64,000 nt of DNA from Pseudogracilibacillus sp037071985 (GTDB lineage Bacteria > Bacillota > Bacilli > Bacillales > Amphibacillaceae). This document shows, piece after piece, positions 8,906-18,517 of the stretch (position 1 is its first letter; every line of letters starts with the position of its first letter). Below the pieces are notes generated by a model, which was not told the DNA's origin, searched no databases, and saw only the letters and a list, made by a program, of their open reading frames with translations. The translations under genes and the position numbers were made by a program. The stretch covers positions 62,001 through 126,000 of the forward strand of contig NZ_JAXHDF010000005.1 of the NCBI RefSeq assembly GCF_037071985.1. Reading direction: 5' to 3'.

Positions 8906-11222
8906 TTGATTCCTCCGCTAGAGCGTGTTTTAATACTTCATCTAAATGTTTTACTTTAATAAATGTTAAATCATCGCGAACACTTTTAGGTATATCTTCA
9001 ATATCCCTTTCATTGTCGGCTGGAATAATAATTGTACTAATTCCAGCTCGATGGGCACTTAATGACTTTTCTTTTAATCCACCAATAGGCAAAACATGTC
9101 CTCGTAATGTAATTTCTCCAGTCATTCCTACATCACGTTTTACAGCCCTACCAGTTAAAGCAGATACTAGCGCGGTTGCCATGGTAATTCCGGCTGAAGA
9201 TCCATCTTTTGGAGTAGCACCTTCCGGGACGTGAATGTGAATATCATACTTTTTATGAAAGTCCTGTGGAATATGAAGTTCATCTGCTCTTGACCGAATA
9301 TAACTAAAGGCTGCTTGGGCCGACTCACGCATAACATCACCAAGTTTACCTGTTAAGATCAATTCACCTTTTCCAGGATAATGAGAAACTTCGATTGCTA
9401 AAGTATCTCCACCGACTGCTGTATAAGCAAGACCAGTTGCTGTTCCTACTTGATCTTCCTGTTCCATTCTTCCATAACGATACATCGGCTTACCGAGTAA
9501 TTCTTCAATTCGATTTTTCGTTATAATCACTCTTTTTTGCTCGCCAGAAACAATTATTTTAGCTGCTTTTCTACAGAGTGTGGCAATTGTTCGTTCTAAT
9601 CCTCTTACTCCTGCTTCTTGTGTATATTCTCTAATTACAGTTAATAAAGCGTCATCTCGGATTTGTAAGTTACCTTTTTTCAATCCATTTTCTTTTAATT
9701 GCTTCGGTATTAAATGTTGCTTGGCAATATGAAGTTTTTCAACTTCTGTATAACCTGCAATTGAAATCATTTCCATACGATCCAAAAGTGGACCAGGTAT
9801 ATTGTTCACATAATTAGCAGTTGCAATAAATAATACATTCGATAAGTCGTACGTCTCTTCAATAAAATGATCGCTGAAATTATGATTTTGCTCAGGATCA
9901 AGTACTTCCAACATCGCTGAAGCAGGATCTCCTCTAAAATCATTCGCCATTTTATCTATTTCATCAAGCAGAAAGATTGGATTAACGGTACCAGCTCTTT
10001 TCATCCCTTGGATAATGCGACCTGGCATAGCTCCGATATATGTTCGTCTATGTCCTCTTATTTCCGCTTCATCTCGCACTCCCCCTAATGAAATACGGAC
10101 AAATTTCCGATTAATGGAACGAGCAATAGATTTTGCGAGCGATGTTTTACCTACTCCTGGTGGTCCTACTAAACATAAAATTGGACCTTTTATTGAATTA
10201 GTAAGTTTTTGTACTGCTAAATATTCCAAAATTCTTTCTTTCACTTTATCTAAACCATAATGGTCGGCATCAAGGATTTTTTCAGCCTGTTCAATTTCGA
10301 TTGTATCCTCTGTTCTTTCATTCCAAGGTAATGAGATTAACCAATCGATATAATTTCTAATAACAGAGCTTTCCGCTGAGCTTTGTGGAACTCGTTCAAA
10401 ACGGTCCAGTTCTTTTAATGCTGTTTCTGTAATACGCTCAGGCATTTTTCGTTCAGTTATTTTTTCTCTAAGTTGATCCGCATCACTTAGCTTTCCGTCT
10501 CCTTCACCTAACTCTTTTTGGATTGCCTTCAGTTGTTCACGTAAATAATATTCTTTCTGCGTTTGTTCCATAGACGTTTGAACACGCTTGCCAATTTTCC
10601 TTTCTAAATCTAATACTTTTTTTTCATTTGTAATAATGGTTAATAAATGTTGCATCCGTTCCTTCACATTATCTTTTTCTAATAATTCTTGTTTCTCTTT
10701 TACTTTAATAGGTAAATGTGAAGCAATCATAAATGCTAGTCGGCTCGGTTCATCTATATCTGATACGGTTGCAAGTGTTTCTTTCGTTATTTTTCTTGAA
10801 ACTTTAATATATTGACCAAACTGAGACACTAACTGCCTCATTAACGCTTCTTCTTCATGAGAATTGTCCGATATATCTTCTAATTTATTGATTTCAACTT
10901 TATATTCTTTTTCTTCTTCTACATAACGGATAATCTCCGCCCGATACAAGCCTTCAACAAGTACCCGTATTGTTCCATTTGGAAGTTTTAACATCTGATT
11001 TATTTTAGCCAAAGTTCCAATGCGATAAATATCATCAGGTTTTGGGGCCTCTATTGCTACCTCTTTTTGAGAAGCAAGAAAAATTGTCTGATCGCCCATC
11101 ATTGCTGTTTCTAAGGAGGCAACAGACTTCTCCCTTCCAACATCTAAATGGAGTACCATAGAAGGATATACGAGAATTCCACGTAAGGCTAATAGAGGAG
11201 TTTGGGTTGAATCGATTGACAT
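8886..11222 (-). CDS. lonA: ATP-dependent protease La
   Basis: A cytosolic quality-control protease. Domains in order: N-terminal substrate domain (1-200), coiled coil, AAA+ ATPase with Walker A GPPGVGKTS near 355 and Walker B IFLLDEIDK, then the serine-lysine protease domain with catalytic Ser in KDGSSAG near 678. Length is 778 residues, as usual. It overlaps ysxC. The next gene upstream is clpX; the paralogous lonB found between them in B. subtilis is absent here. Confidence 0.97.
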   Translation of the reverse strand: MSIDSTQTPLLALRGILVYPSMVLHLDVGREKSVASLETAMMGDQTIFLASQKEVAIEAPKPDDIYRIGTLAKINQMLKLPNGTIRVLVEGLYRAEIIRYVEEEKEYKVEINKLEDISDNSHEEEALMRQLVSQFGQYIKVSRKITKETLATVSDIDEPSRLAFMIASHLPIKVKEKQELLEKDNVKERMQHLLTIITNEKKVLDLERKIGKRVQTSMEQTQKEYYLREQLKAIQKELGEGDGKLSDADQLREKITERKMPERITETALKELDRFERVPQSSAESSVIRNYIDWLISLPWNERTEDTIEIEQAEKILDADHYGLDKVKERILEYLAVQKLTNSIKGPILCLVGPPGVGKTSLAKSIARSINRKFVRISLGGVRDEAEIRGHRRTYIGAMPGRIIQGMKRAGTVNPIFLLDEIDKMANDFRGDPASAMLEVLDPEQNHNFSDHFIEETYDLSNVLFIATANYVNNIPGPLLDRMEMISIAGYTEVEKLHIAKQHLIPKQLKENGLKKGNLQIRDDALLTVIREYTQEAGVRGLERTIATLCRKAAKIIVSGEQKRVIITKNRIEELLGKPMYRYGRMEQEDQVGTATGLAYTAVGGDTLAIEVSHYPGKGELILTGKLGDVMRESAQAAFSYIRSRADELHIPQDFHKKYDIHIHVPEGATPKDGSSAGITMATALVSALTGRAVKRDVGMTGEITLRGHVLPIGGLKEKSLSAHRAGISTIIIPADNERDIEDIPKSVRDDLTFIKVKHLDEVLKHALAEESNESNES

Positions 11223-11311
11223 ATTCGTACCTCCAACATATACATCTATTTCAGATTCTAATTAATAGTATTTCCTATAAAGGATAAGCTTAAACGAACT
11301 ATACCAATAAG

Positions 11312-11389
11312 AAAAGACTGACTGTAACGGTCAGCATCTACTCCCTATATTTAAAGAGGTAAATGTGCACAGGTAGTCAGTCTTTTTTT
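11312..11389. terminator. Long hairpin between clpX and lonA
   Basis: An 11-bp perfect stem (AAAGACTGACT/AGTCAGTCTTT) encloses about 50 bases. On the plus strand it is followed by TTTTT; on the minus strand by CTTTTCTTATT. It most likely ends clpX messages on the minus strand. Confidence 0.5.
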
Positions 11390-11400
11390 AATTCTGGTAA

Positions 11401-11442
11401 GTAACAAACTAAACCTACGGCAGGTTTAAAGAAGTTTGTTAC
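11401..11442. other. Strong interrupted palindrome in the clpX-lonA gap
   Basis: GTAACAAACTAAACCT pairs with AGGTTT and AGTTTGTTAC, leaving an ACGGC loop and a small AAAGA bulge. On the plus strand it is followed by ATTTTTTGC, like a terminator, but no plus-strand gene precedes it. It may be left from the loss of lonB. No coding frame was seen in 11223-11544. Confidence 0.4.
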
Positions 11443-11544
11443 ATTTTTTGCATTTGTCGAGCTGCTTTAAACAATGTACTAATTATAGATAGCAACAGCC
11501 CAGATAGAAAGTTCCTTATGAGAACTTTAGTGCATTTTTACACA

Positions 11545-12819
11545 TTAAGCACTTTCTTTTGGAATGCTTTTATCTTCTTCGATCGTTCCATCTGTATAGA
11601 GAAGTTTTGGCCTCATATTTTCCCTTGTTACTGTATCCTTTGTTATGATGCATTTCTCTATGTCTTCTCGAGATGGAAGTTCAAACATAATATCTAACAT
11701 AATATTCTCGATGATAGAACGTAAACCTCTTGCACCTGTCTTACGTTCCATCGCACTTTTTGCTATTTCAACTAATGCCTCTTCTTCAAACTCTAATTCA
11801 ACATTATCCATTTGGAATAATTTTTCGTATTGTTTAACTAGCGCATTTTTTGGCGTTGTTAAAATTTCAATTAATGCCTTTTCATCTAACGGTTGCAAGC
11901 TAGCAATTACTGGTAAACGCCCGATAAATTCAGGAATTAACCCGTAGCTTAGTAAATCTTCCGGTAATACTTTTGACAACAATTCGCCCATTTCCATGTC
12001 TTCATGTTTATTATGATCACCGAAGCCAATCACTTTCTTACCGAGTCGACGTTTAATGATTTGATCAATTCCGTCAAAAGCTCCACCTACAATGAACAAA
12101 ATATTCGTTGTATCAATTTGAATGAACTCTTGATGCGGATGTTTACGGCCACCTTGTGGAGGTACACTTGCTACTGTTCCTTCAAGGATTTTTAATAAAG
12201 CCTGTTGAACCCCTTCTCCAGATACATCACGTGTAATGGAAGGGTTTTCCGATTTTCTGGCCACTTTATCAATTTCATCAATGTAAATTATTCCTTTTTC
12301 CGCTTTATCAATATCATAATCTGCGGCTTGAATTAACTTTAATAAAATATTTTCTACATCTTCTCCAACATATCCTGCTTCTGTTAATGATGTAGCATCC
12401 GCAATTGCAAACGGTACGTTTATAATTCTTGCAAGTGTTTGTGCAAGTAACGTTTTACCACTACCTGTTGGTCCGATCATTGCAATATTACTTTTTGATA
12501 ATTCAACATCATCAGCGTTTTTCGATGAATTAACTCGTTTATAGTGGTTATACACTGCTACTGATAAGTTCTTCTTCGCTTTTTCTTGTCCAATCACATA
12601 GTTATCAAGTGTTTCACAAATTTCTTTTGGAGTTGGAATCTCATCAATTTCTACATCATCTTCCATTCCGATTTCTTCTTCTACAATTTCAGTACATAAT
12701 TCGATACACTCATCACATATATATACACCTGGTCCTGCGACCAATTTTCTAACAGATTCTTGATCTTTACCACAAAATGAACATTTTAATTGTCCTTTTT
12801 CTTCATTGAATTTAAACAT
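11545..12819 (-). CDS. clpX: ATP-dependent Clp protease ATP-binding subunit ClpX
   Basis: ClpX is the AAA+ unfoldase partner of ClpP. The N-terminal zinc domain has C13, C16, C35 and C38. Walker A is GPTGSGKT (116-123), the pore loop is GYVGED and Walker B is IIYIDEIDK. Length is 424 residues, as usual. It has its own long upstream gap, downstream of tig as in B. subtilis. Confidence 0.97.
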   Translation of the reverse strand: MFKFNEEKGQLKCSFCGKDQESVRKLVAGPGVYICDECIELCTEIVEEEIGMEDDVEIDEIPTPKEICETLDNYVIGQEKAKKNLSVAVYNHYKRVNSSKNADDVELSKSNIAMIGPTGSGKTLLAQTLARIINVPFAIADATSLTEAGYVGEDVENILLKLIQAADYDIDKAEKGIIYIDEIDKVARKSENPSITRDVSGEGVQQALLKILEGTVASVPPQGGRKHPHQEFIQIDTTNILFIVGGAFDGIDQIIKRRLGKKVIGFGDHNKHEDMEMGELLSKVLPEDLLSYGLIPEFIGRLPVIASLQPLDEKALIEILTTPKNALVKQYEKLFQMDNVELEFEEEALVEIAKSAMERKTGARGLRSIIENIMLDIMFELPSREDIEKCIITKDTVTRENMRPKLLYTDGTIEEDKSIPKESA

Positions 12820-13330
12820 ATTTTCACCCCTAAACGTTTAACTCACTCATTAAAATCCAAGCGTTATAGCAATCATATCAGATACATATTGGAAAATAAA
12901 ATAATACACCCTTGTAATATTCCGACAAGTCAAGGTTTATTTTTTTCCAATCCATCTGAATAATAACATTCCTCTATTGTTCCATTTTATTAATTTTTTA
13001 TAAATATATTCTTGATTGTATCAATATGTTTATTAGTTGAATCAATTTCATAAATGGTCATTATGAAAATAAATTCGAACTTATTCAAATAAAGTCGTCC
13101 TTCCATTCGCTATTTAACATAAACAACTGATGGTTGGAATAAGTGATGATTTGCTTCCTAGTCGGCTACAAACAGTCACGTCCTATGGGGCGTAAGTGGA
13201 AAGACTTAACGTCTCTACGGAAAGCGACCAACTTGAGTAGCAATTGATATTTAAGTTATTTATTCTGATTTTAAACTTAAATTTAAATTATGACATTGAT
13301 TTAGTCAAAAATTGTTTTTAATAAGTGAAA
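12820..13330. other. Gene-free interval between clpX and tig
   Basis: No supported reading frame. Around 13140-13250 there is a GC-richer patch with ACGGAAAGCGACCA and GGGGCGTAAGTGGAAAG. It weakly recalls the CGGAAAGCGA module of the long repeats at 0.7 and 16 kb and may be an old remnant. The AT-rich part just upstream of clpX should carry its promoter, but I see no clear pair of hexamers. Confidence 0.4.
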
Positions 13331-13358
13331 ACAAGGTGCAACTTATTATGCACCTTGT
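13331..13358 (-). terminator. Terminator after tig
   Basis: A 10-bp perfect stem (ACAAGGTGCA/TGCACCTTGT) followed on the minus strand by TTTTCACTTATT, about 97 bp past the tig stop. Confidence 0.75.
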
Positions 13359-13454
13359 TCTTTGAAGTTTTTTAATTCTTTTAATTAATTTGCTCGGTAG
13401 ATCCATTAAATAATGTTATTCCGTGCAATGTCAGTCATACATCTGTATAAGATT

Positions 13455-14747
13455 TTATAAAGCTTTACTTTCATCTACGATAAAGTTAATTGCTTTTTTA
13501 ATCTTTAAGTCTTCTTTTAATACGTCTGCATTGCCGCCTAACATACCTAGGATTTGATCTTTTTCCATATTGTACATAGAAGCCATTTCTTCTAGCTCTT
13601 TATCAATATCTTCTTCACTTACTTCGATTTCTTCTGCTTCTAGAATAGCTTCAAGCGTTAAATTAGTTTTCACACGCTTTTCAGCATCATTTTTCATTTG
13701 TTCTTTTAACTCATCTTCTGATTGGCCAGAGAATTGGTAATAGTTATCAATTGTCATACCTTGCATTTGCAAACGCTGTTCGAATTCACGCATCATTTGA
13801 TCCAATTCAGTATCAATCATCGCTACTGGAATATCAACTTCCGCATTATCAGAAACTAACTCAATAAGTTTTTCACGTTTATTATTCTCAGCTAATTGCT
13901 CTTTTTCTTTTTGTAATTCTGCTTTTTTCTTTTCTTTCAATTCTTCGAGTGTTTCTACTTCTTCATCAACATCTTTAGCAAAATCATCATCTAACTCAGG
14001 AACTTCTTTTTCTTTTACTTCATGAATCTTCACTTTAAATAGTGCTTCTTTTCCTGCAAGATCTTCAGCATGATAATCTGCTGGGAAAGTTACAGTGATT
14101 TCAGTATCTGCTCCTGATTCTTTCCCGATTAACTGCTCTTCAAAGCCTGGAATGAATTGACCAGATCCAATTTCAAGTGGATGGTTTTCGCCTTTACCAC
14201 CTTCAAATGCTTCTCCATCTAAGAACCCTTCAAAGTCGATTACAACTGTATCTCCTTCTTCAATAGCGCCTTCTTCTTTTAATACGAGTTCGGCCTGGCT
14301 CTGTTGTAAAGATTCCATTTCTTTCTGAACGTCTTCATCTGTTACTTCTACAGATTCTTCCTCAACTTCTAAGCCTTTATATTCACCAAGTTTAACTTCT
14401 GGTTTTACTGTTACTTCACAAGTAAATACGAGTTCTTGACCACGCTCGATTTCTTCAATATCGATTTGAGGCTGGTCTACAGGGAAAATACCTGTTTGAT
14501 CAACTGCTTCACCGTATGCTTTCGGTAAAATAAGATCTACCGCATCTTGATAAAGTGATTCAACTCCAAAACGATTTTCGAAAATATTACGAGGTATTTT
14601 ACCTTTTCTGAATCCTGGTACAGAAACATCTTTTACCACTTTTTTAAATGCTTGATCTAATGCCTGATCGAATTCATCCGCTGAGACATTAATCGTTAAA
14701 ACTCCTTCATTTCCTTCTTTTTTTTCCCATTTTGCTGTTACTGCCAT
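13455..14747 (-). CDS. tig: Trigger factor
   Basis: Ribosome-bound chaperone and prolyl isomerase that meets nascent chains. The N-terminal ribosome-binding signature is GFRKGKIPR near residue 45, then the FKBP-like domain (IDFEGFLDGEAFEGG near 170) and the helical C-terminal domain. The ATG at 14747 lies seven bases after GGAGG and gives 430 residues; the extension to 14771 is unlikely. Confidence 0.96.
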   Translation of the reverse strand: MAVTAKWEKKEGNEGVLTINVSADEFDQALDQAFKKVVKDVSVPGFRKGKIPRNIFENRFGVESLYQDAVDLILPKAYGEAVDQTGIFPVDQPQIDIEEIERGQELVFTCEVTVKPEVKLGEYKGLEVEEESVEVTDEDVQKEMESLQQSQAELVLKEEGAIEEGDTVVIDFEGFLDGEAFEGGKGENHPLEIGSGQFIPGFEEQLIGKESGADTEITVTFPADYHAEDLAGKEALFKVKIHEVKEKEVPELDDDFAKDVDEEVETLEELKEKKKAELQKEKEQLAENNKREKLIELVSDNAEVDIPVAMIDTELDQMMREFEQRLQMQGMTIDNYYQFSGQSEDELKEQMKNDAEKRVKTNLTLEAILEAEEIEVSEEDIDKELEEMASMYNMEKDQILGMLGGNADVLKEDLKIKKAINFIVDESKAL

Positions 14748-14871
14748 TTTATTCCCTCCAACTGATTTCAAACTATCTATTCATTCATTTTCATAGTCAT
14801 TATTTCACACGTTTGTTCAACCATTTCAGTATAACATAATGATACTACCTTTCAAATAATTTATATTACAA

Positions 14872-15846
14872 TCAGTGTAAACTAATATTTAAATACATTT
14901 CATTACATAATTGAATCATATTTTTATAATTTTTTATGTTGCTATTTACTTCTTGTTTTTTATTATCTAAAGCTAAATTTTCACTAGCTATTAATAGTAG
15001 GGCATTTGCAATATTGTTCATTTCTTCTTCCGTATACATATGAGGATATTGTATATAATTAAACTGATAAAGCAAGTCTTTTATTAATAGAAACAAAGTT
15101 GGGTTCTCCTGCTCTGTATCAAGTAAAAGGTTTAAAATATGTTTAAATGTTGGGTGGTCTTCTACTATTGGCAGACTATCTAATTGAACCTTAATATTGT
15201 CCCCAAACTTTTCAACTTCTACTGTTTTATTTATATTCATCTTTCTAAGACTTTCGATTATTAATGTTTTTATCATCGGATGAATTTTAGGCTCTTTTAA
15301 AATAGTAAATAGTAACTCAGGTGGCTCAGCATTCAACTCATTCCATTTATTTATTATATACCACTGTCTTTGATGATTTTCCTCTTTTATTGAAATTTTA
15401 AATTCTCGCATTAGTTCGTCGGAGCGAAGAAGATTCATTTGATATGCAAGACGGTAGATATCTCTGAACTTTTTTTTGCTTTTTCCAGGTATCTTCCCCT
15501 CTTGCTCTTCTCGGTCAATCAATTCTATTAAATATGCATATTTTTCTCGCTCGTATAAAATCATTATATAATACTCTAAATAATCGTAATAATAAGGATC
15601 ATTTGAATCGATTACTAGACTTTCACAAAATTTTTCAGCTTCAGCTAAGTCATTTAATTTAATGTGACAAATCAACTTACTTACATGAATATCATAAGAG
15701 CAATATTGATGGGACAATAAATAGTTAAGTTTATGTAAGGCAGTTTCATAATCTAGTTCTTGGATTGCCTCATAACTTTCACGTTCAATCTCTTTTAGTG
15801 AATCTCTTAGTGTTGGGAAAATTATAATATTGTTTGAATCACCCAT
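14872..15846 (-). CDS. ysoA: TPR-repeat protein, YsoA-like
   Basis: A 324-residue soluble, largely helical protein with degenerate tetratricopeptide-like helix pairs (YETALHKLNYLL near residue 34, LAEAEKFCESLV near 70). In B. subtilis the TPR protein gene ysoA is next to tig, and length and position match. Function unknown. The ATG at 15846 follows GAGGTGGG; the GTG nine bases upstream is too close to the ribosome site. Confidence 0.7.
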   Translation of the reverse strand: MGDSNNIIIFPTLRDSLKEIERESYEAIQELDYETALHKLNYLLSHQYCSYDIHVSKLICHIKLNDLAEAEKFCESLVIDSNDPYYYDYLEYYIMILYEREKYAYLIELIDREEQEGKIPGKSKKKFRDIYRLAYQMNLLRSDELMREFKISIKEENHQRQWYIINKWNELNAEPPELLFTILKEPKIHPMIKTLIIESLRKMNINKTVEVEKFGDNIKVQLDSLPIVEDHPTFKHILNLLLDTEQENPTLFLLIKDLLYQFNYIQYPHMYTEEEMNNIANALLLIASENLALDNKKQEVNSNIKNYKNMIQLCNEMYLNISLH

Positions 15847-16032
15847 TGTTCCCACCTCATTTCTACTTTTTTAATATTGTACGTTAAATTAATGTTCAGT
15901 TCACGTACAAACTACTTTTTCTACTCATTTCTTTTGACAGAAACATAAATCAATAGATTTTAACTTATCGTACCAACGAATTTAAGTTCAAACAAAAACT
16001 TAGATTAACTGAAAAAGCATTCTAATCATTAT

Positions 16033-16755
16033 CTTGACAACCTTGATTATGAAAAAGCTGTTTTGCATAAAAGAAATAAACTGCGACTTAATGGCTTCAA
16101 CTTTATTCGGGAAGCCGCTTCGGAAAAATACTTCGCTTTCCGCAGGCACGGCCTCAGCTTCTGTAGCTTCTCGTTAACGAGAAGCTACAGGGATCTTCCG
16201 ACGTACAGGATGTACTAGTGCAGACGTTGCCACAGGACGTGGCGTACTTAGTCTGCGTTCCCCTGTCGCTGTTCCTGCAGGAGTCTTCGTATTTTGCCTA
16301 CGCTAGCATGTAAATTTTATTCAGTATACAGAAAGATTGTTGTTGATGCCCAAATTCAGTAAACAGTGATCATACCAGCGGAGGAAATATGTGGAGACTC
16401 CTGTGGGAGGAAAGGCCTCGGTGAGACTACGAAGTGCGTAGCACATAGGAGGCCAGGCAGCCGCCCACGGTAAAGGAGACACTGTGAAAGCAAGCGTAAG
16501 CGCAGCTCGAACAGATGTCGCTCTTATGCCCGCGGTGAAAGCGAAGCATATTCCGCAGCGGTAAATCAGTTTATCCCTAAATTTTAGTTGCTACGTAGTT
16601 TATATTAAATATGCCGATGAAAAATTCTTGGAATATAGTTGTGTACAAATTTTTCAAGCAACCAATTACTCAAAAATTAACTAAGATCTGAAGTTTCAAA
16701 TTCTCTAATACTAACATGGTTTATTAATCTATTTCACGCTGGAAAAGTTAAGATT
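16033..16755. repeat. Long intergenic repeat element, copy 2 (more complete)
   Basis: About 720 bp without genes. The left half contains GCCGCTTCGGAAAAATACTT, TTTCCGCAGGCACGGCCTCA and a perfect 30-bp palindrome at 16161-16190 centred on GTTAAC. The right half carries partly inverted versions (GAAAGCGAAGCATATTCCGC, GCGGAGGAAATATGTGGAG) plus GTGCGTAGCACAT and GGCAGCCGCCC. The element can therefore fold over its whole length. It shares blocks and its AT-rich tail (TTCTTGGAATATAGT) with 679-1245. It lies between ysoA and the PfpI gene. Confidence 0.75.
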
Positions 16756-16774
16756 TTAATAATTAAAAAATCAG

Positions 16775-16802
16775 TTGATATTTTGCATAGGTAGCGTAGA
16801 AT
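16775..16802 (+). promoter_or_regulatory. Probable sigma-A promoter of the PfpI-like gene
   Basis: TTGATA, a 16-bp spacer and TAGAAT, 48 bp before the start codon. Confidence 0.45.
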
Positions 16803-16849
16803 AGATATTAAAGTATTAAAAAACTTTCACTTTGTTAGGAGGAAATAGT

Positions 16850-17401
16850 ATGACAAAAAAAGTGCTTATTTTGATTGGAGATGCAGTCGAATCACTAGAA
16901 ATCTATTATCCATACTACCGCTGTTTAGAAGAAGGTTTTGACACTACAATAGCTGCCTCTGAAGAAAGAAAAATACATACGGTTGTACATGACTTTACAG
17001 ACTGGGAAACGTATACAGAAAAGCCTGGTTATTTAATCGATGCTCATATTGCTTTTAAAGATGTAAAACCTGAAGAATACGATGGATTATTTATCCCGGG
17101 AGGGCGTTCTCCAGAACATATTCGAATGAATGAACATGTTCCTTCGATCGTCAGTCACTTCTTTGAAGCGAACAAACCAATTGCATCCGTTTGCCATGGA
17201 AGTCTTGTTCTGACAACAGTACCAGAACATATAAAAGGAAGGGAAATGACGGCATATATCGCATGTAAACCTGAGGTAGAAGCTTCGGGTTGTAAATACA
17301 TTGATGAAATGTTACATGAAGATGGTAACCTAATTTCCGGGCATGCATGGCCTGATTTACCTGGAGTTATGAAACTCTTTATTAGCCAATTGAATAAATA
17401 A
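16850..17401 (+). CDS. DJ-1/PfpI family protein
   Basis: A 183-residue class-I glutamine amidotransferase-like fold. The nucleophile elbow is ASVCHGS with Cys115, and the oxyanion region is FIPGGRSPEH near residue 82. Family members act as glyoxalases, deglycases or chaperones; the substrate cannot be read from sequence. The ATG at 16850 is seven bases after AGGAGG; upstream in-frame codons to 16832 have no ribosome site. It is monocistronic, between a promoter and a strong terminator. Confidence 0.85.
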   Translation: MTKKVLILIGDAVESLEIYYPYYRCLEEGFDTTIAASEERKIHTVVHDFTDWETYTEKPGYLIDAHIAFKDVKPEEYDGLFIPGGRSPEHIRMNEHVPSIVSHFFEANKPIASVCHGSLVLTTVPEHIKGREMTAYIACKPEVEASGCKYIDEMLHEDGNLISGHAWPDLPGVMKLFISQLNK

Positions 17402-17422
17402 GTTAATATAGTCTTTACTAAT

Positions 17423-17467
17423 AAAGCCGGTATGCTCTATACGCACTTAGTACAGAGCACCGGCTTT
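17423..17467. terminator. Bidirectional terminator
   Basis: Stem AAAGCCGGT/ACCGGCTTT with an inner GCTCT/AGAGC pairing, between the convergent PfpI-like and NfrA-like genes. Confidence 0.75.
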
Positions 17468-17481
17468 AAAAATAATATGAT

Positions 17482-18210
17482 TTACTTTTTCAAATATCCT
17501 TTTGATTTAACAAACTCAGCCAAATGAGCCCTTCTTTCTTTCGGTAAGAAATCGGCCATTGTTTCTGTCCAAGTTAAATCTTTTTTATTATTTGTTCTTT
17601 TTCTATAATATTCATTAAATATAGCATCATATTCTTTTAATTGGTCCTCATACTTATCCTCATGATATGCATCCACATGCAAAACAGATTCAACAGGCAA
17701 TCGCGGTTTAACTTCATTCTTTTCATCTGGAACTCCCACTGTCATAGCGAATAGTGGAAATACGTAATCAGGTAAATTAAATAAATCACTAATTGCTGCC
17801 GGATTATTCCTTACTCCGCCAATATAACATATTCCATATCCTTCTGATTCTGCTGCGATCACAAAGTTCTGTGCAAAGATGGCTGTATCAACAATTGAAA
17901 CTACAAAATCTTCCACAGTGTCGCCAACTATATCTTTTTCATGTAATTCAACCGCTTTTTGTCCTCTTTTTAGATCTGCGCAAAATAATAAAGATAAAGC
18001 AGCGGTTTTAAATTGCTTTTCATTATTCGATAATCTTCCCAATGCCTCTTTTTTTTGTGAATCCTTTACTTGGATAACAGAATAGGCTTGAACAAAATGG
18101 GAACTTGCAGCATGTTGTCCTGCATGCAATAATCGATGAAAAACTTCATCAGAAATCGGTTCATCTTTATATTTTCTAACCGAAGAATGAGCTTTCAATA
18201 ATTCTAACAT
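17482..18210 (-). CDS. NfrA-like NAD(P)H-dependent FMN nitroreductase/flavin reductase
   Basis: A 242-residue protein of the nitroreductase fold. The FMN phosphate pattern HSSVRKYKDEPI is at residues 8-19, GYGICYIGGVRNNP near 130 is the second FMN-contact segment, and the C-terminal arm matches NfrA proteins. B. subtilis has two such enzymes that reduce FMN and nitro compounds. The ATG at 18210 follows AAAGGA by 9 bases; the frame extends to 18243 without a better site. Confidence 0.82.
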   Translation of the reverse strand: MLELLKAHSSVRKYKDEPISDEVFHRLLHAGQHAASSHFVQAYSVIQVKDSQKKEALGRLSNNEKQFKTAALSLLFCADLKRGQKAVELHEKDIVGDTVEDFVVSIVDTAIFAQNFVIAAESEGYGICYIGGVRNNPAAISDLFNLPDYVFPLFAMTVGVPDEKNEVKPRLPVESVLHVDAYHEDKYEDQLKEYDAIFNEYYRKRTNNKKDLTWTETMADFLPKERRAHLAEFVKSKGYLKK

Positions 18211-18300
18211 CAGACATATTCCTTTCTTATGTACTTCCCTCACACAAATCTATTTTACCCTAATAAATAAAAGAGACTAAACAAAATAGTTTTATTCATA

Positions 18301-18353
18301 GAAAAAATCCGAACTTTGTTTCAAGACAGTTCTACATGAAACAGTTCGGATCT
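18301..18353 (-). terminator. Terminator after the KamA-like gene
   Basis: Outer stem ATCCGAACT/AGTTCGGAT and inner TGTTTCA/TGAAACA, followed on the minus strand by TTTTTTC. Confidence 0.7.
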
Positions 18354-18517
18354 TTTAATAGACTATACAGTAGTTTAGCTAATAGTTGGTCTACCAACAG
18401 GTGTTTTCTCTACTGCGAATAGTCGCTTCTCAAAAGGAAACGCTTCAGCATCTACAGAGCATTAAACTTCCTTTTTATAATAATAAGGTCTAGAAAGAGC
18501 TTCTTTAAGTTTGCCGC

